A stretch of DNA of 64,000 nucleotides from Mesostigma viride (Eukaryota > Streptophyta > Mesostigmatophyceae > Mesostigmatales > Mesostigmataceae). The notes under the pieces were generated by a model that saw only the letters and a list, made by a program, of their open reading frames with translations, searched no databases and was not told the DNA's origin. Location: NCBI GenBank assembly GCA_009746045.1, contig RPFO01000175.1, forward strand, positions 2,913,634-2,977,633. Direction: 5' to 3'. A program made the position numbers and the translations under genes. This document shows positions 18,100 to 27,755 of the stretch, piece after piece. How positions within the stretch are numbered: the first letter of the stretch is position 1; every line of letters starts with the position of its first letter.

Positions 18100-21000
18100 T
18101 CACGAAGACAGCGATCGTACCAAGACAAGGGCAGCGGTGACCGCAGTCAAGCTGCGGGAGGTAAACTGCGCAGCGGTGCACACTGGACAAAACCAATCCC
18201 CCTCCGGAATGCTGGTGACCACTGGCTGCAAGCACTGCATGTGCCAACCACAGTTACACTGATCACACAATAACATGGACTCCGCCTGATCGACCCGGTG
18301 ACAAACCTGACACTGGGCGTCCTTGACTCGGCGAGACGTGTGCGGTTGGAGGTCGTGGACCAAATTGGGCAGCGAGCAGGGACTGAGATTGCTGAGGTTG
18401 TCAGTCGTACGGCTCCCGTCGGCGCCCTCCAAAATTGCCACTCCCGATGGTTTGATAGCCACAATGCGCAAAATGGTGGGCCCCGCCTCCACATCCAAAG
18501 TGTGCTTCAGCTGAGTGCGCAGGAAAACATACTGCCCTGGCCTAAACCGCAGCTGGCGAGCCATGTATGCGCCCCCCCGGCGCTGAGCGTAGCGCAGGGA
18601 GTCCCTGTGCTGAGCAATGAACAAGTTGTTCATCGCGATGGGCATGACCTTCTTAAAAGTCTCTGCCCTGGCCAGCACCTCAACCAAAAATTGCTGAGCG
18701 TTGTCGAAGGCCATGGGTTCGGGGTGCGCAACCTGTGCCTCCGTAGGCAAAAGAGGATTACGCCCGAACAGAAGGAAATACGGGGAGAAGGTAGCGAGAG
18801 ACTCCTGGGGAGACATGCGATAACCCATGGCAATCCATGCCAACTCGCGATCCCACCTGGCCGACTCCGGCACCTGCAGGCTCCACTTGCGCAGCGCCTG
18901 CTTGACGGTCTGCACCAATCTCTCAGCCAAACCATTGGCCTGAGGATGCTCCCGAGAAGTGCGACGGTGATCAATAAGACATCCATCCAGCAACTCCTGG
19001 AACTCACCCCTGAACTCACCACCCTGGTCCGTGACTACCTCCGCGGGAGCCCCAAACCTGGTGATGATGTCTGCAAAATGCTTCGCTGTGGTAGCGGCAT
19101 GCTTGTCAGCAATGGGGATCAACTCAACCCATTTGCTAAAGCTCTCCACGCATACCATGACATAGAGGTTGCCGTCAGGGCTCTCCTGAAACGGCCCGCA
19201 CAGATCGACGTGCCAGCGATAAAACAAGCCCTTGATGGGAAGCGACATCAGCTCCTTGGCACCATGATCTGCGCTAAAGTTAGCCTTGGTTCGAGCACAC
19301 GGGACACAGCTGGCCACTACCTGGGCCACTGTGTGTCGCATGTTATTCCACCAATAGCTGGTCCGTACGAGGCTGAGCGTGCGATTGCCACCCAAGTGAC
19401 CATACCGCTCGTGGTACGCCTGCACTATAGCAACGCGCTTGTCAGGCGGTGGGACGACCACCCTACGCTTGCCCAACAGCTTGTACAAAACCCCATCTTC
19501 CCAACCATAGGTTGCAGCCCTGTGCTGCACCCTGTTCAACTCCGTCGCCTTCTGAGCAGGAGTCCAATCGACTGGAGTAGGAGTCAAGACAGCACCCTGC
19601 ACTTGCTCCAAAACTCGACCATCTAGCCAGATATCAGCGGTGTAGCAATCAGCAAGAGAGCTACGCGCTAAGAGAGCCTGCACAGCGATCAGCTGCTGCA
19701 GAGAAGGATCAATGTCAAAGGACAGAGACCTACCCTCTTCCATAGCGCACACAGCTTTGGATGGCGTGAATGGCGACGGCCGCACCGGGTCGTCGCTGAT
19801 GCCGAAGTCCGCCACAGAGTACTCGACACTGCGCCACCACGCCTCCTCCTCATCGTCGGCCGCATACCCAGCAGCGTTCACAAAGACCACAGAACCCGAC
19901 GAGCCCTCGGCACCCATGGCCCGGGCTCCAGTGTGGTCAACAGTGGTAGGCATGGCGTATCGGGATAGCACATCGGCGTTGACATGGTCCTTGCCGGCCC
20001 GATGCACAATGGTCATGTGGTACTCCTGGATAATCATGGCCCATCGGGCGAGCTTACCCGTCAGGTTGGTGTTGGTCATTAGCCACTGAAGCGGCTGGTG
20101 GTCTGTCACCAGAGTAAACACGCGCCCAACTAAATACGGGCGAAAGTGCTTGATGGCCCACACCACAGCCAGTGCCTCCCCCTCATAGGAAGAATACCGG
20201 CTCTCCGCTGGGTTGTTGCTGCGACTAGCATAAGCAATAACGTGCTCGCGCCCATCACCATCCTTTTGCGCCAAGACCGCACCCAGTCCTACCTTGGACC
20301 AGTCGGTATATAACACAAATGGCAAAGCATAGTCAGGGGCGCGCAGAATCGGTGCCGACGTGAGCTCCTGCTTGATTGTCTCGATGGCGCGTTGCTGTGC
20401 GGGACCCCACGCCCACACGCACCCCTTCTTGAGTAACTCGGTCAAGGGCTTCACCTTGCTGCTGAAGTTCTCAATGTAACCTCGGTAATAGCCAGCCAAA
20501 CCCAAATACGCCCGCACCCCTGAGACATCCGTGGGTACGGCGGCCTGCGCAATGGATTCGACCTTGGCGGCATCAGGCGTCCGGCCACCCGGCACAATCT
20601 GATGACCAAGGAATGAGAGGGTCCGCTGGGCGAACTTGCACTTCTCAGGGTGCAGCCGCATATTATGCTCCTCGAGAGCCAAGCGAACCTGCTCCAAGTG
20701 CGCCAGGTGCTCCTCAAATGTCGCGCTAAAGACGATTACATCATCAATGTAACAAGCGGCGAAAGGAAGACCTGCAAGCACTTTGTCCATAGCTCGTTGG
20801 AAAACAGCACTAGCGTTGCGGTGCCCAAAGGGCATGCGCACCCACTCATACAAATTGCCGCCCCCCCAGAATGCAAGCTTCCGCTGATCCTCCGGCGCAA
20901 CTGCGATCTGATGAAAGCCGCTACGCAGGTCCAGCGAGGACACAAACTTCACATGAGGAGATATCTTATCCAGGACATCATCCACACGTGGCATGGGGTA

Positions 21001-23190
21001 ACGGTCCACGGGTGTGTGTGCATTCAGCAACCGCAGATCGGTGGCCATGCGCATACCCGTCCATGCCCCGGTGATAGCGTCCTTCTTGGGCGCAACGACA
21101 ACGGCAGCAGCATAGCTGGAGGAAGATTGCCTGATGATACCGGCATCCTCTAACTCCTTGCATTGCTCGGCTACAAAATCCAACTCGGCCTGACTCAGGC
21201 GATGCTGGCGTCGGAACAAAGGAGTGTCAGTGTCCAATGGAACACGCATGGTCCCACCATTGAAACACCCCAGTTCATCACTTGTGAAAGCGAAGGCCCC
21301 CCTTGCAGTGCCTAGCCACTTTAGCATGGCTGAGCGCTGCGCATCAGAAAGGTGTTCGCCAATAGCCCAGGGGTGCGTATCCGCGGGATCACCCACAGCT
21401 ACCGCATGTGCCTCAAGATGCGGCGCCCTAGCCGCATCGTCGTGGAACAAGGAAAAGGCTGCCACACCTGGTGTGACACCCACCGCCGGAGCCTCGCGTG
21501 CCGCACGGTGTATTACCCGATGCAGCGTGGGCTCGCCGGCCAGCACGGTGCTGGTCAGCAGGGCGGTCATGAGAATGATAGTCCACACCTGTCGCAGACG
21601 CCACCCCCATGCTGATGAAGTCCCCGTCGCTGCAGGGCGCTTCAGTTTGGCTGCGCGCGCCTCAACCTGCTGAGGCGGATTGGCTGGGGACGCCCCCCCA
21701 GACTGGCGCACGGCAACCGATGCAAGCAGCACATACCCGACCTGCAACACCGACATAGCCTGGCCTATCAAAGACCAGCGCTCACTCTCGAGCACGCCCG
21801 GCAGCGCCGAGGCCCCGACATGAAAACCCATGCTGGCCTCACGAAATTCTGCGGGTGGCTGCACCAACAGACCGGTGGTAGTGTCCCAAACGAGACCCTT
21901 ACCCCGATCACGGTATGCTGTCGACCCTTGGTAACTGACCAGGGTCGGCAGTGCACACATGGGGCTCCCGACCCGGTTGACGCGTGCATACGGTGGGCGA
22001 TCCTCGCTATCCACCTTCTGCGTGACTAGGTGGGAAGGCAATGCTACCTCCGCAGACACACTCGGATGCTGCCTTGCTACGGCCCCCAAGACCGCCTGCA
22101 CACCGGTCGCACACGCCACGTTGGTCCAATAGGCACGCAAACGATGCGTGAGCCCACCCAGCCCTGCGTTGTCACACACGATGGGCTCCCCCAGGAGTGC
22201 CACGATTGTAGCCCAGTCCTCCCGCACCGCCTGATGTGGGCTGTCACCCGCCACAACGTTCTCAAACAGATACGCAGGCGGATGGGGCTGACGCGACTGC
22301 AACAGTCCCACCACACGCAACAGTTCCCAGAACAGCGCGCTACGCGGATCGGCTAGCCCCCGCCCTTGCCCTGCCTGGCTCAGGCCCTGGCACTCCCAAC
22401 CCGCAATTACCAAGTCGATGGCATGATGCCTGCGCAACAACTGCTGCACCTGCACCTCACCGATGGCTCGGATATCTTGAGGACATTCCCCAAACGGGTC
22501 ACGCCATGCTGATGGCGGAAACTGCGCGGGATACTCTCGCGACAACACGCCACAGTGACTGAAGTACACCTGACGCGCCTTGTGCGATGGCTCTACCGCG
22601 ATGAGTTTACGGCACACGCCGCCTGCGGCCAAAAAGCCTGCAATGCCCCCTCCGATCCCCGCAAACAGTTCCAACACTACCGCACCCTTGGCAAAATCAG
22701 GGGCCTGCGGTAAGATTGCAGCAGAAAAATTACCTTGGGCCTCCGAGACACCCGGTTGCACCAAAGTGAGGCCATGGCTGGCCATCTGAGGAATGGTGAT
22801 GACGGCTTCAGTCACCCGCTTGCGCATAGCCAGCTGCCGCGTGGACGTCACAGCATCCAGCGACCACTGCGTGCGCATCTTGGCAATGCTCGCCGTTGGC
22901 TGAGGCAGCACCGTCCGATGCTTGTCCCACGCCGATGAGCCCGCCGCCCGTACCTCCACCATGCTGACCTCCACCACGCCCGCAGCCGCGGAAGGGTTGA
23001 GGCGTGCAGCCCCGGCTGAAGAACTGAAGCATGAGACCGGCACACTGGCCCGCTTCAGGCCAGCCCCATCCCAATCAGGGATGTAAGATGCCTCCTCCGC
23101 CCTATAGTCCACCTGAACCATGGCGCGAGCAAGGACATCCACCCCGAGTAATGCGGAATATCCACACTTGTTGACCACCAGCGCATACAT
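18100..23190 (-). CDS. Pol polyprotein: C5-DNA methyltransferase, RT, RNase H, integrase, PHD finger
   Basis: One uninterrupted frame of 1,696 residues. Residues 10-30 are the tail of a retropepsin. Residues 170-495 form a complete C5-cytosine methyltransferase: motif I LELFAGIGGG (173-182), motif IV AGWECQGLS with the catalytic Cys267, motif VI FENV (309-312), motif VIII THRLRAYWTN, and motif IX/X-like segments (PAEFREASMGF, SLIGQAMSV). A hydrophobic stretch follows at 535-550. RT spans about 610-905, with YIDD at 814-817. RNase H spans about 955-1075 (D963, E1004, D1030, D1073). Integrase has an HHCC module (1260-1298) and D1329, D1388 and E1424. A PHD finger ends the protein at 1627-1671 (C4HC3 pattern). 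It would methylate cytosines as well as copy and integrate the element; activity is inferred, not shown. Confidence 0.93.
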   Translation of the reverse strand: MYALVVNKCGYSALLGVDVLARAMVQVDYRAEEASYIPDWDGAGLKRASVPVSCFSSSAGAARLNPSAAAGVVEVSMVEVRAAGSSAWDKHRTVLPQPTASIAKMRTQWSLDAVTSTRQLAMRKRVTEAVITIPQMASHGLTLVQPGVSEAQGNFSAAILPQAPDFAKGAVVLELFAGIGGGIAGFLAAGGVCRKLIAVEPSHKARQVYFSHCGVLSREYPAQFPPSAWRDPFGECPQDIRAIGEVQVQQLLRRHHAIDLVIAGWECQGLSQAGQGRGLADPRSALFWELLRVVGLLQSRQPHPPAYLFENVVAGDSPHQAVREDWATIVALLGEPIVCDNAGLGGLTHRLRAYWTNVACATGVQAVLGAVARQHPSVSAEVALPSHLVTQKVDSEDRPPYARVNRVGSPMCALPTLVSYQGSTAYRDRGKGLVWDTTTGLLVQPPAEFREASMGFHVGASALPGVLESERWSLIGQAMSVLQVGYVLLASVAVRQSGGASPANPPQQVEARAAKLKRPAATGTSSAWGWRLRQVWTIILMTALLTSTVLAGEPTLHRVIHRAAREAPAVGVTPGVAAFSLFHDDAARAPHLEAHAVAVGDPADTHPWAIGEHLSDAQRSAMLKWLGTARGAFAFTSDELGCFNGGTMRVPLDTDTPLFRRQHRLSQAELDFVAEQCKELEDAGIIRQSSSSYAAAVVVAPKKDAITGAWTGMRMATDLRLLNAHTPVDRYPMPRVDDVLDKISPHVKFVSSLDLRSGFHQIAVAPEDQRKLAFWGGGNLYEWVRMPFGHRNASAVFQRAMDKVLAGLPFAACYIDDVIVFSATFEEHLAHLEQVRLALEEHNMRLHPEKCKFAQRTLSFLGHQIVPGGRTPDAAKVESIAQAAVPTDVSGVRAYLGLAGYYRGYIENFSSKVKPLTELLKKGCVWAWGPAQQRAIETIKQELTSAPILRAPDYALPFVLYTDWSKVGLGAVLAQKDGDGREHVIAYASRSNNPAESRYSSYEGEALAVVWAIKHFRPYLVGRVFTLVTDHQPLQWLMTNTNLTGKLARWAMIIQEYHMTIVHRAGKDHVNADVLSRYAMPTTVDHTGARAMGAEGSSGSVVFVNAAGYAADDEEEAWWRSVEYSVADFGISDDPVRPSPFTPSKAVCAMEEGRSLSFDIDPSLQQLIAVQALLARSSLADCYTADIWLDGRVLEQVQGAVLTPTPVDWTPAQKATELNRVQHRAATYGWEDGVLYKLLGKRRVVVPPPDKRVAIVQAYHERYGHLGGNRTLSLVRTSYWWNNMRHTVAQVVASCVPCARTKANFSADHGAKELMSLPIKGLFYRWHVDLCGPFQESPDGNLYVMVCVESFSKWVELIPIADKHAATTAKHFADIITRFGAPAEVVTDQGGEFRGEFQELLDGCLIDHRRTSREHPQANGLAERLVQTVKQALRKWSLQVPESARWDRELAWIAMGYRMSPQESLATFSPYFLLFGRNPLLPTEAQVAHPEPMAFDNAQQFLVEVLARAETFKKVMPIAMNNLFIAQHRDSLRYAQRRGGAYMARQLRFRPGQYVFLRTQLKHTLDVEAGPTILRIVAIKPSGVAILEGADGSRTTDNLSNLSPCSLPNLVHDLQPHTSRRVKDAQCQVCHRVDQAESMLLCDQCNCGWHMQCLQPVVTSIPEGDWFCPVCTAAQFTSRSLTAVTAALVLVRSLSS

Positions 23191-23586
23191 ATTTGAGGTG
23201 GCATATCACACACATGATTACTGCTGATAGTGGATGCATTCCAAGTAGCGGTAATGACCAGTCCAGGATGAAATGGCACGCAAACGCGACAAGCCGCGTG
23301 ATCGAACTATACTAACTCTAAGCTATCTAGAAAATCCTAACTACACTACTCATCAAAACGCCTCCTCCGCTTGGGGGGAGGTGGAGCTTGCCCACAGGGT
23401 CGGGCGTGTGCGCCTTGACAATCTTCTTCCACCGCGTCTTGTCCTGCATGACAGTCCAAAGACGGGAGAGAGAGTGGATGCGGTGCTCAAACTGGGCTGG
23501 GACCACTAGGTAGTCCAGCAGCATCTGAACGTAGTTCGTGACAGGTTTCCCTACCCGTTTGGGAATGTCCGCGAATCACATGTATT

Positions 23587-23967
23587 GGATTGATACAACT
23601 ATTGATCTGGATGCATGCGATTAGTCATTACAGAAGAAATCACATCAACACTTGCTGCCAGCCATAAGTGGTTGGAGCGATATCTGCGCTAGCCCATCGT
23701 GTGCATAGCAGGTTTACCTGTGGATACAAAACATTACAGTTATCGCTGCCATGGTCATGTGCATCTTGCAAATGCGCTGACCACTTGCTGAAGACTGCAT
23801 TAATTTGCATGTCCAGCGAGCAGGCACTGCCTGCGCTGCGTGCCGCTTTCTGTTACAAAGAACACGCGTCCGGCATGCATTTGCGTCCTGCGTGCGCATC
23901 TCCAAATGAACTAGTTGCCTGCCCTTGAGCATCGTAAACTGGCACTCATAACATTCCCCTGGCAACG
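23587..23967. other. Mutator-like element interior, no gene recognised
   Basis: No motif seen; it separates the LINE target duplication from the 9-bp satellite. Confidence 0.5.
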
Positions 23968-24212
23968 GCGATGACAGCCATGACAGCCATGACAGCCATG
24001 ACAGCCATGACAGCCATGACAGCCATGACAGCCATGACAGCCATGACAGCCATGACAGCCATGACAGCCATGACAGCCATGATAGCCATGACAGCCATGA
24101 CAGCCATGACAGCCATGACAGCCATGACAGCCATGACAGCCACTACGCATGACAGCCATGACAGCCATGACAGCCATGACAGCCATGACAGCCATGACAG
24201 CCATGACAGCGA
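23968..24212 (+). repeat. 9-bp satellite (GACAGCCAT)n, about 26 copies
   Basis: Tandem GACAGCCAT, the reverse complement of the 13216-13383 unit, with one GATAGCCAT variant and one break (CACTACGC near 24142). It is the same satellite in inverted orientation on the other side of the transposon. Confidence 0.95.
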
Positions 24213-25399
24213 TTTGGCATGACAACCCATGGTCTTAGGAGACACTGGTCCTGCGGTGCAGCTAACAGCTGCGTAGGGTGGGAAGCCATGACGATATGGG
24301 ATATGGCAGCTTGTTACATTGGTTGGTTGCTCTGGTGTAGTGGCACAAGCGCGGTATTGTGTGTGGATAGCACTGTGTGTGTGCGTATGGACATGTGTGT
24401 ACGTAAATATGCAAATGTGTACGTGTGGGCATGAACAAGCAATACAAGCCAGCCAGCAAGCCGGCCAGCCAGCAAACCCAAAGTAACGAAGCAAGCCTGG
24501 AAGCAAGGAAAGACAGGATGCAATATGCAAGAAGTTCGCTTACCTAAGGACCGATGCTAGGTATTACCTGCTGGCTGCTGCTATAATACTTTGCTATGAT
24601 ATAGTTTGCTACATTAGTTTCTTTTTGAAGCATGAATCCTGCCTTCCTCCGGTGGCAACATGCAGCATCCCAACACCACAACCCGTTTCATATTAGCATA
24701 GAGAAACCAATGTGACAATACCAGTCGCCTACTTATTCTCCCATCCTTGATCTCAACAGGACTTCCGGTCTCTTAGAAGAAATTCTAGCACCCTTATCCT
24801 TATCACCTACCATGGACACGTATCGAGCCTAGAACAATTGCATGCAGGCAACATGTAATGGTACCACTGCCAACCATAGCCTTCATGAGAAAAAAAAAAG
24901 GCTACACGACTAATCCTGTCGAGCAAGCACAGGAACCGTACTGACAATACTACTGCTATGGTGCCTAGGATGCTGTCAAGAGCTTTCTTTACCTACACTG
25001 AATTATAGAAGTTTTACCAATGCCATACCGCGATACCGTCTTTCTGACCACGTGCTTGACATCCACAACGACCACCGCCAACGCCAAGGCATCAGGCAGG
25101 GCCCTTGCAGTCAAACAAAATAAGGTGTAAGGAGAAGCGCGGCTGGCGATAGAAGCACATACGTTGGCCCAATCAGCAAGTATGAATAAGCCATGAAGGG
25201 TTTCTTACCTGGAGTTCCGAGACTGACATGCCGGGCGGGATAAAAATGGAGAGGTTGTGCATTCCAACGCTTGACGCAAGCGGAAAATATGGCTGCCATC
25301 GGTAAAACTGTAGCATCATGGCACCAAACGCGGCCATAGTCTAGCTGAACATATGGTGGGAATCAGACAAGTTTAAAATCATCATAATAATAAGCAACC
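24213..25399. other. Mutator-like element interior, no gene recognised
   Basis: No coding motif and no repeat partner found. Confidence 0.5.
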
Positions 25400-26115
25400 A
25401 GCACGCCTGCTTGACGGGCCCCCTCGATCGACAACGCACCATCGGGACCTGACCCAAAGAAAGCAAGCCTGCTTGTATGCGCGCTCCTACATGCATCGAG
25501 AAACAATGCACAACGCAGAAGAACCAAGACAGCTCGCAGGAAAGAAAAGAGCACCAGCAACCCCGCTCGCCAGATGCATGTACTTACTACTGTTGCAAGG
25601 TGATGACGAGCACAGTCGACGGTAACTCGCCTGGCAACATTTGCTCCGCCTGGCAACATAACAAGGCAATATCACTCTTCGAAGTGAAGCTCAATTGGCA
25701 AATGCAGCAATCCAAAGGAACAATCGATAGTAATGCCGACCCTTGATTTACTGGATTGGACCAGTCGTCCACGACAAACACTGTCAAGCTCTGGAGAAAA
25801 TCCATTATAAAATGCCTTATCTATCGAATTGCAATTAATGATAACTTGCATGCTTAGCAACAAGATATTGAAACGTCGATCTACGTTTAGGTAAATGTCC
25901 ATGCCGCCCCCGTCAATTTCCAGAATGTTTCTCCCTCCATGGCTGCACTTACGGCGCCTAATTGAGTAATTTACGCGCCCGCAGGCCCAGCGGCCGACAG
26001 GCGAGCCTTGTATGGAGGCTACGGACCTGCTACGGACCTGCTTGGAGTACCGCGCCACTAGGCTCGGGTGAGTCTGGATGCGCATCCAGACTCATGAGTC
26101 TGGAAAAATACCTCC
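25400..26115 (-). repeat. Right terminal inverted repeat of the Mutator-like element
   Basis: Reverse complement of the left arm with small indels. It ends (read inward) GGAGGTATTTTTCCAG followed by the same subterminal palindromes. Confidence 0.88.
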
Positions 26116-26124
26116 ACCTTCATC

Positions 26125-26468
26125 AGTCTTGCTGAATATCCTACGTGGACATGCATTCTGTGTAGTTCAGTGCATGCCGCGTGTTAGATACTTCTAGAAT
26201 CCTCTAGGAGGTACCAAGGCAGATGCGCATACATGATAGGCCGATAGTCGGCTCAGTCCTATTGACAGTACTACACCGGCCCTTGACCAGCCGGTGACGT
26301 GAAGGCCTGGGAGACGCCCATATATTCTACGTGGCGTTATCCCATTGGCGAGTACTAGTGAAGTACAGCCATTGGCCCAATACTACAATAAAGTATATTG
26401 TAGTAATCTGTACAAGATCCTCTATCTCTGAGGACCCATGTGGACCCTAGATGGGTCTCCAACCAACT
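26125..26468 (-). repeat. copia1 right LTR, second piece
   Basis: It aligns with 6358-6701 of the left LTR with a handful of substitutions. It ends CCAACT and is followed by CATAC (26469-26473), the copia1 target duplication. Confidence 0.93.
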
Positions 26469-26473
26469 CATAC

Positions 26474-27708
26474 TACATAGCAGCATGGCCACAAACCATG
26501 TCAATCAGCCCATTTCCCTTAAGGCATAATAAGAAAACATACTTGCATCATCATATTGCAGTTATATTGTACCTTAGTATGTGTGAAAGCCTATGCATAC
26601 ATATAGGGAATGCGTATGGATACGTAGCTACAAAGGGATGTATTATAAGTAATAACCACCGATATAATGGGTAGGTTAGTCACATTCAATTGTGCTTTAC
26701 AAGAATGGACATGGATAAAACTGTATTACCTTGCCATGACATGGCCAAGATACCTGCTGGCACATGATGACAGTGGTTATCACCAAGATTTTTCACTCAC
26801 CCGTATAAGCTTGACAGTACCCTTGACGCAGCCCATGACCACACAATCATGCAGTATGAGCATAGCAATAGAATAACTAACATCTATGAAAGTGTTTTAA
26901 CCCACTCAGCACCTAAAACCTTGTATAGCCACGCTATGGTAAGGCAAATGCCTGGTAAGATCATCTAAAAAGATGGTTTGAGAGAGGGGCAGGCAACGGT
27001 CAAGAAAGAGCAGCAAGACTCGAAACTGACAGCGCATCGCAAGCTTAAACTCATGTAAGAATACCAAGAAACGATGAAGCAGCGATATTCCAGCTTTACC
27101 TGGCACGGCTGGCGTTACCTTGGCCCAGGCGGTGCCTGCAAAGTGGCACTTTGCGGCACACAAACCATGACTGGACAGAGTGGTCGAAATCATCAAATCT
27201 TTACTGCCACTAGACTTAATCTACGACAATACATGATAAAAGGTAGAAAGAAACCTATATAAACCCTTCGATTTGATCCGGGAATCAATTGTAGTAATCC
27301 ATTCCGTCGACCTGCCTAATCGCAGATTTTTGCAGCAAGAACAGTGCCGACACCAAGTAAATCGCATCCCCGGAAGGTCAAAATTGACTTGCATCATCTT
27401 TAGGACATATAAATCTATTTCCTTGGTTTGGCCCGCAAAATCGTCCGAAAACGTAAACTGCATGCATGGGCGCAAGCCGCCATGGCTAGGTCGTGCATTT
27501 CCGGAACTCACGTTTCACGTGAAAATGTATCCTCACCACTTGTACTTTGACCGTACAGTTAGCCGCCCAAACCAAATCCCAAGTTCCCAACAAATCCCAA
27601 AAATATGTCCAAAAAAGATCTTTTCAAGTAGTATTTGAATAAATTTTGAGAAAAATTTTCTGCCAAATATTCCGACCGGGGCGAATTTTCTACCAAACCT
27701 AAAAATCA
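26474..27708. other. Region between copia1 and gypsy2, nothing recognised
   Basis: Short frames only. The right part may hold the gypsy2 5' LTR and leader, but I could not find a matching copy downstream of gypsy2 integrase. Confidence 0.4.
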
Positions 27709-27755
27709 GGTCCTAAAATTAGGACTGAGTTGAACTCAGTCCTAAAATTAGGACC
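27709..27755. repeat. Nested palindrome in the gypsy2 leader
   Basis: The 16-bp palindrome GTCCTAAAATTAGGAC occurs twice, separated by a short inverted repeat (ACTGAGTT, G, AACTCAGT). The whole 47-bp segment can fold on itself. It may be part of the leader or an LTR edge. Confidence 0.7.

Larger units (their letters stand above)
16654..23195 (-). mobile_element. Ty3/gypsy element gypsy3 with methyltransferase, 5'-truncated
   Basis: This 6.5-kb segment lies between two parts of a solo LTR; only AGG (16651-16653, 23196-23198) is shared at the junctions. It contains the polyprotein at 18100-23190 and about 1.4 kb downstream of it. The 5' LTR, gag and most of the protease are missing: the frame opens within the last few dozen residues of a retropepsin (ALLGVDVL). 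The three-base junction could be a short duplication or microhomology joining of a truncated cDNA. Confidence 0.8.
15621..23291. mobile_element. Solo LTR (family Y) interrupted by gypsy3
   Basis: The pieces 15621-16653 and 23199-23291 together match the uninterrupted copy at 42758-43791. The ends are TGTCAC and GCGACA, as expected for an LTR. AGCC flanks it at 15617-15620 and 23292-23295 (4-bp duplication). No internal region of this family is present, so I read it as a solo LTR left by LTR-LTR recombination. Confidence 0.85.
15534..23575 (-). mobile_element. 5'-truncated LINE (about 367 bp) split by a solo LTR
   Basis: Read on the minus strand, 23575-23296 matches the C-terminal coding end of the LINE at 57130-57405. 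The match resumes at 15620-15534 through its 3' UTR, terminal hairpin and AATTT-type tail. An 11-bp duplication TCACATGTATT flanks it (15523-15533, 23576-23586). 5' truncation, a short-unit tail and a duplication of this length are hallmarks of target-primed reverse transcription. Confidence 0.9.
12327..26115. mobile_element. Long-TIR Mutator-like transposon, non-autonomous, 13.8 kb
   Basis: The segment interrupts a copia LTR exactly and is flanked by a 9-bp direct repeat ACCTTCATC (12318-12326, 26116-26124). Its ends are inverted copies of one another: 12327-about 13145 and about 25400-26115, mostly identical apart from small indels. Nine-base duplications with TIRs of several hundred bases are typical of Mutator-like elements. 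I see no transposase, so it was probably mobilised by another copy. Part of its length comes from later insertions at 15534-23575. Confidence 0.8.
6222..26468 (-). mobile_element. Ty1/copia retrotransposon copia1, right LTR split by a 13.8-kb transposon
   Basis: The left LTR is 6222-6701 (480 bp). The right LTR is in two pieces, 12191-12326 and 26125-26468, which also add up to 480 bp. CATAC flanks the whole at 6217-6221 and 26469-26473. Without the intruding 12327-26115 segment and its duplication the element is about 6.45 kb. Genes run on the minus strand: gag (12177-10936), integrase plus protease-like domain (10897-8405), RT/RNase H (8445-6970). By eye the LTRs differ at well under 3 percent of sites, so insertion is recent. 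A purine-rich tract (GGGAAAGAATGGCTGG read on the minus strand) abuts the 3' LTR. Confidence 0.93.

Noticed and set aside
18298-19626. Plus-strand 442-residue frame opposite gypsy3 integrase
   Set aside because: Antisense shadow in GC-rich coding sequence; no domain.
21706-22683. Host DNA methyltransferase gene
   Set aside because: The motifs are in the same uninterrupted frame as protease tail, RT and integrase, so it is part of the retroelement.
25477-26085. Paired small frames seen in both transposon arms
   Set aside because: They recur only because the arms are inverted copies, and start and stop sites shift with indels.
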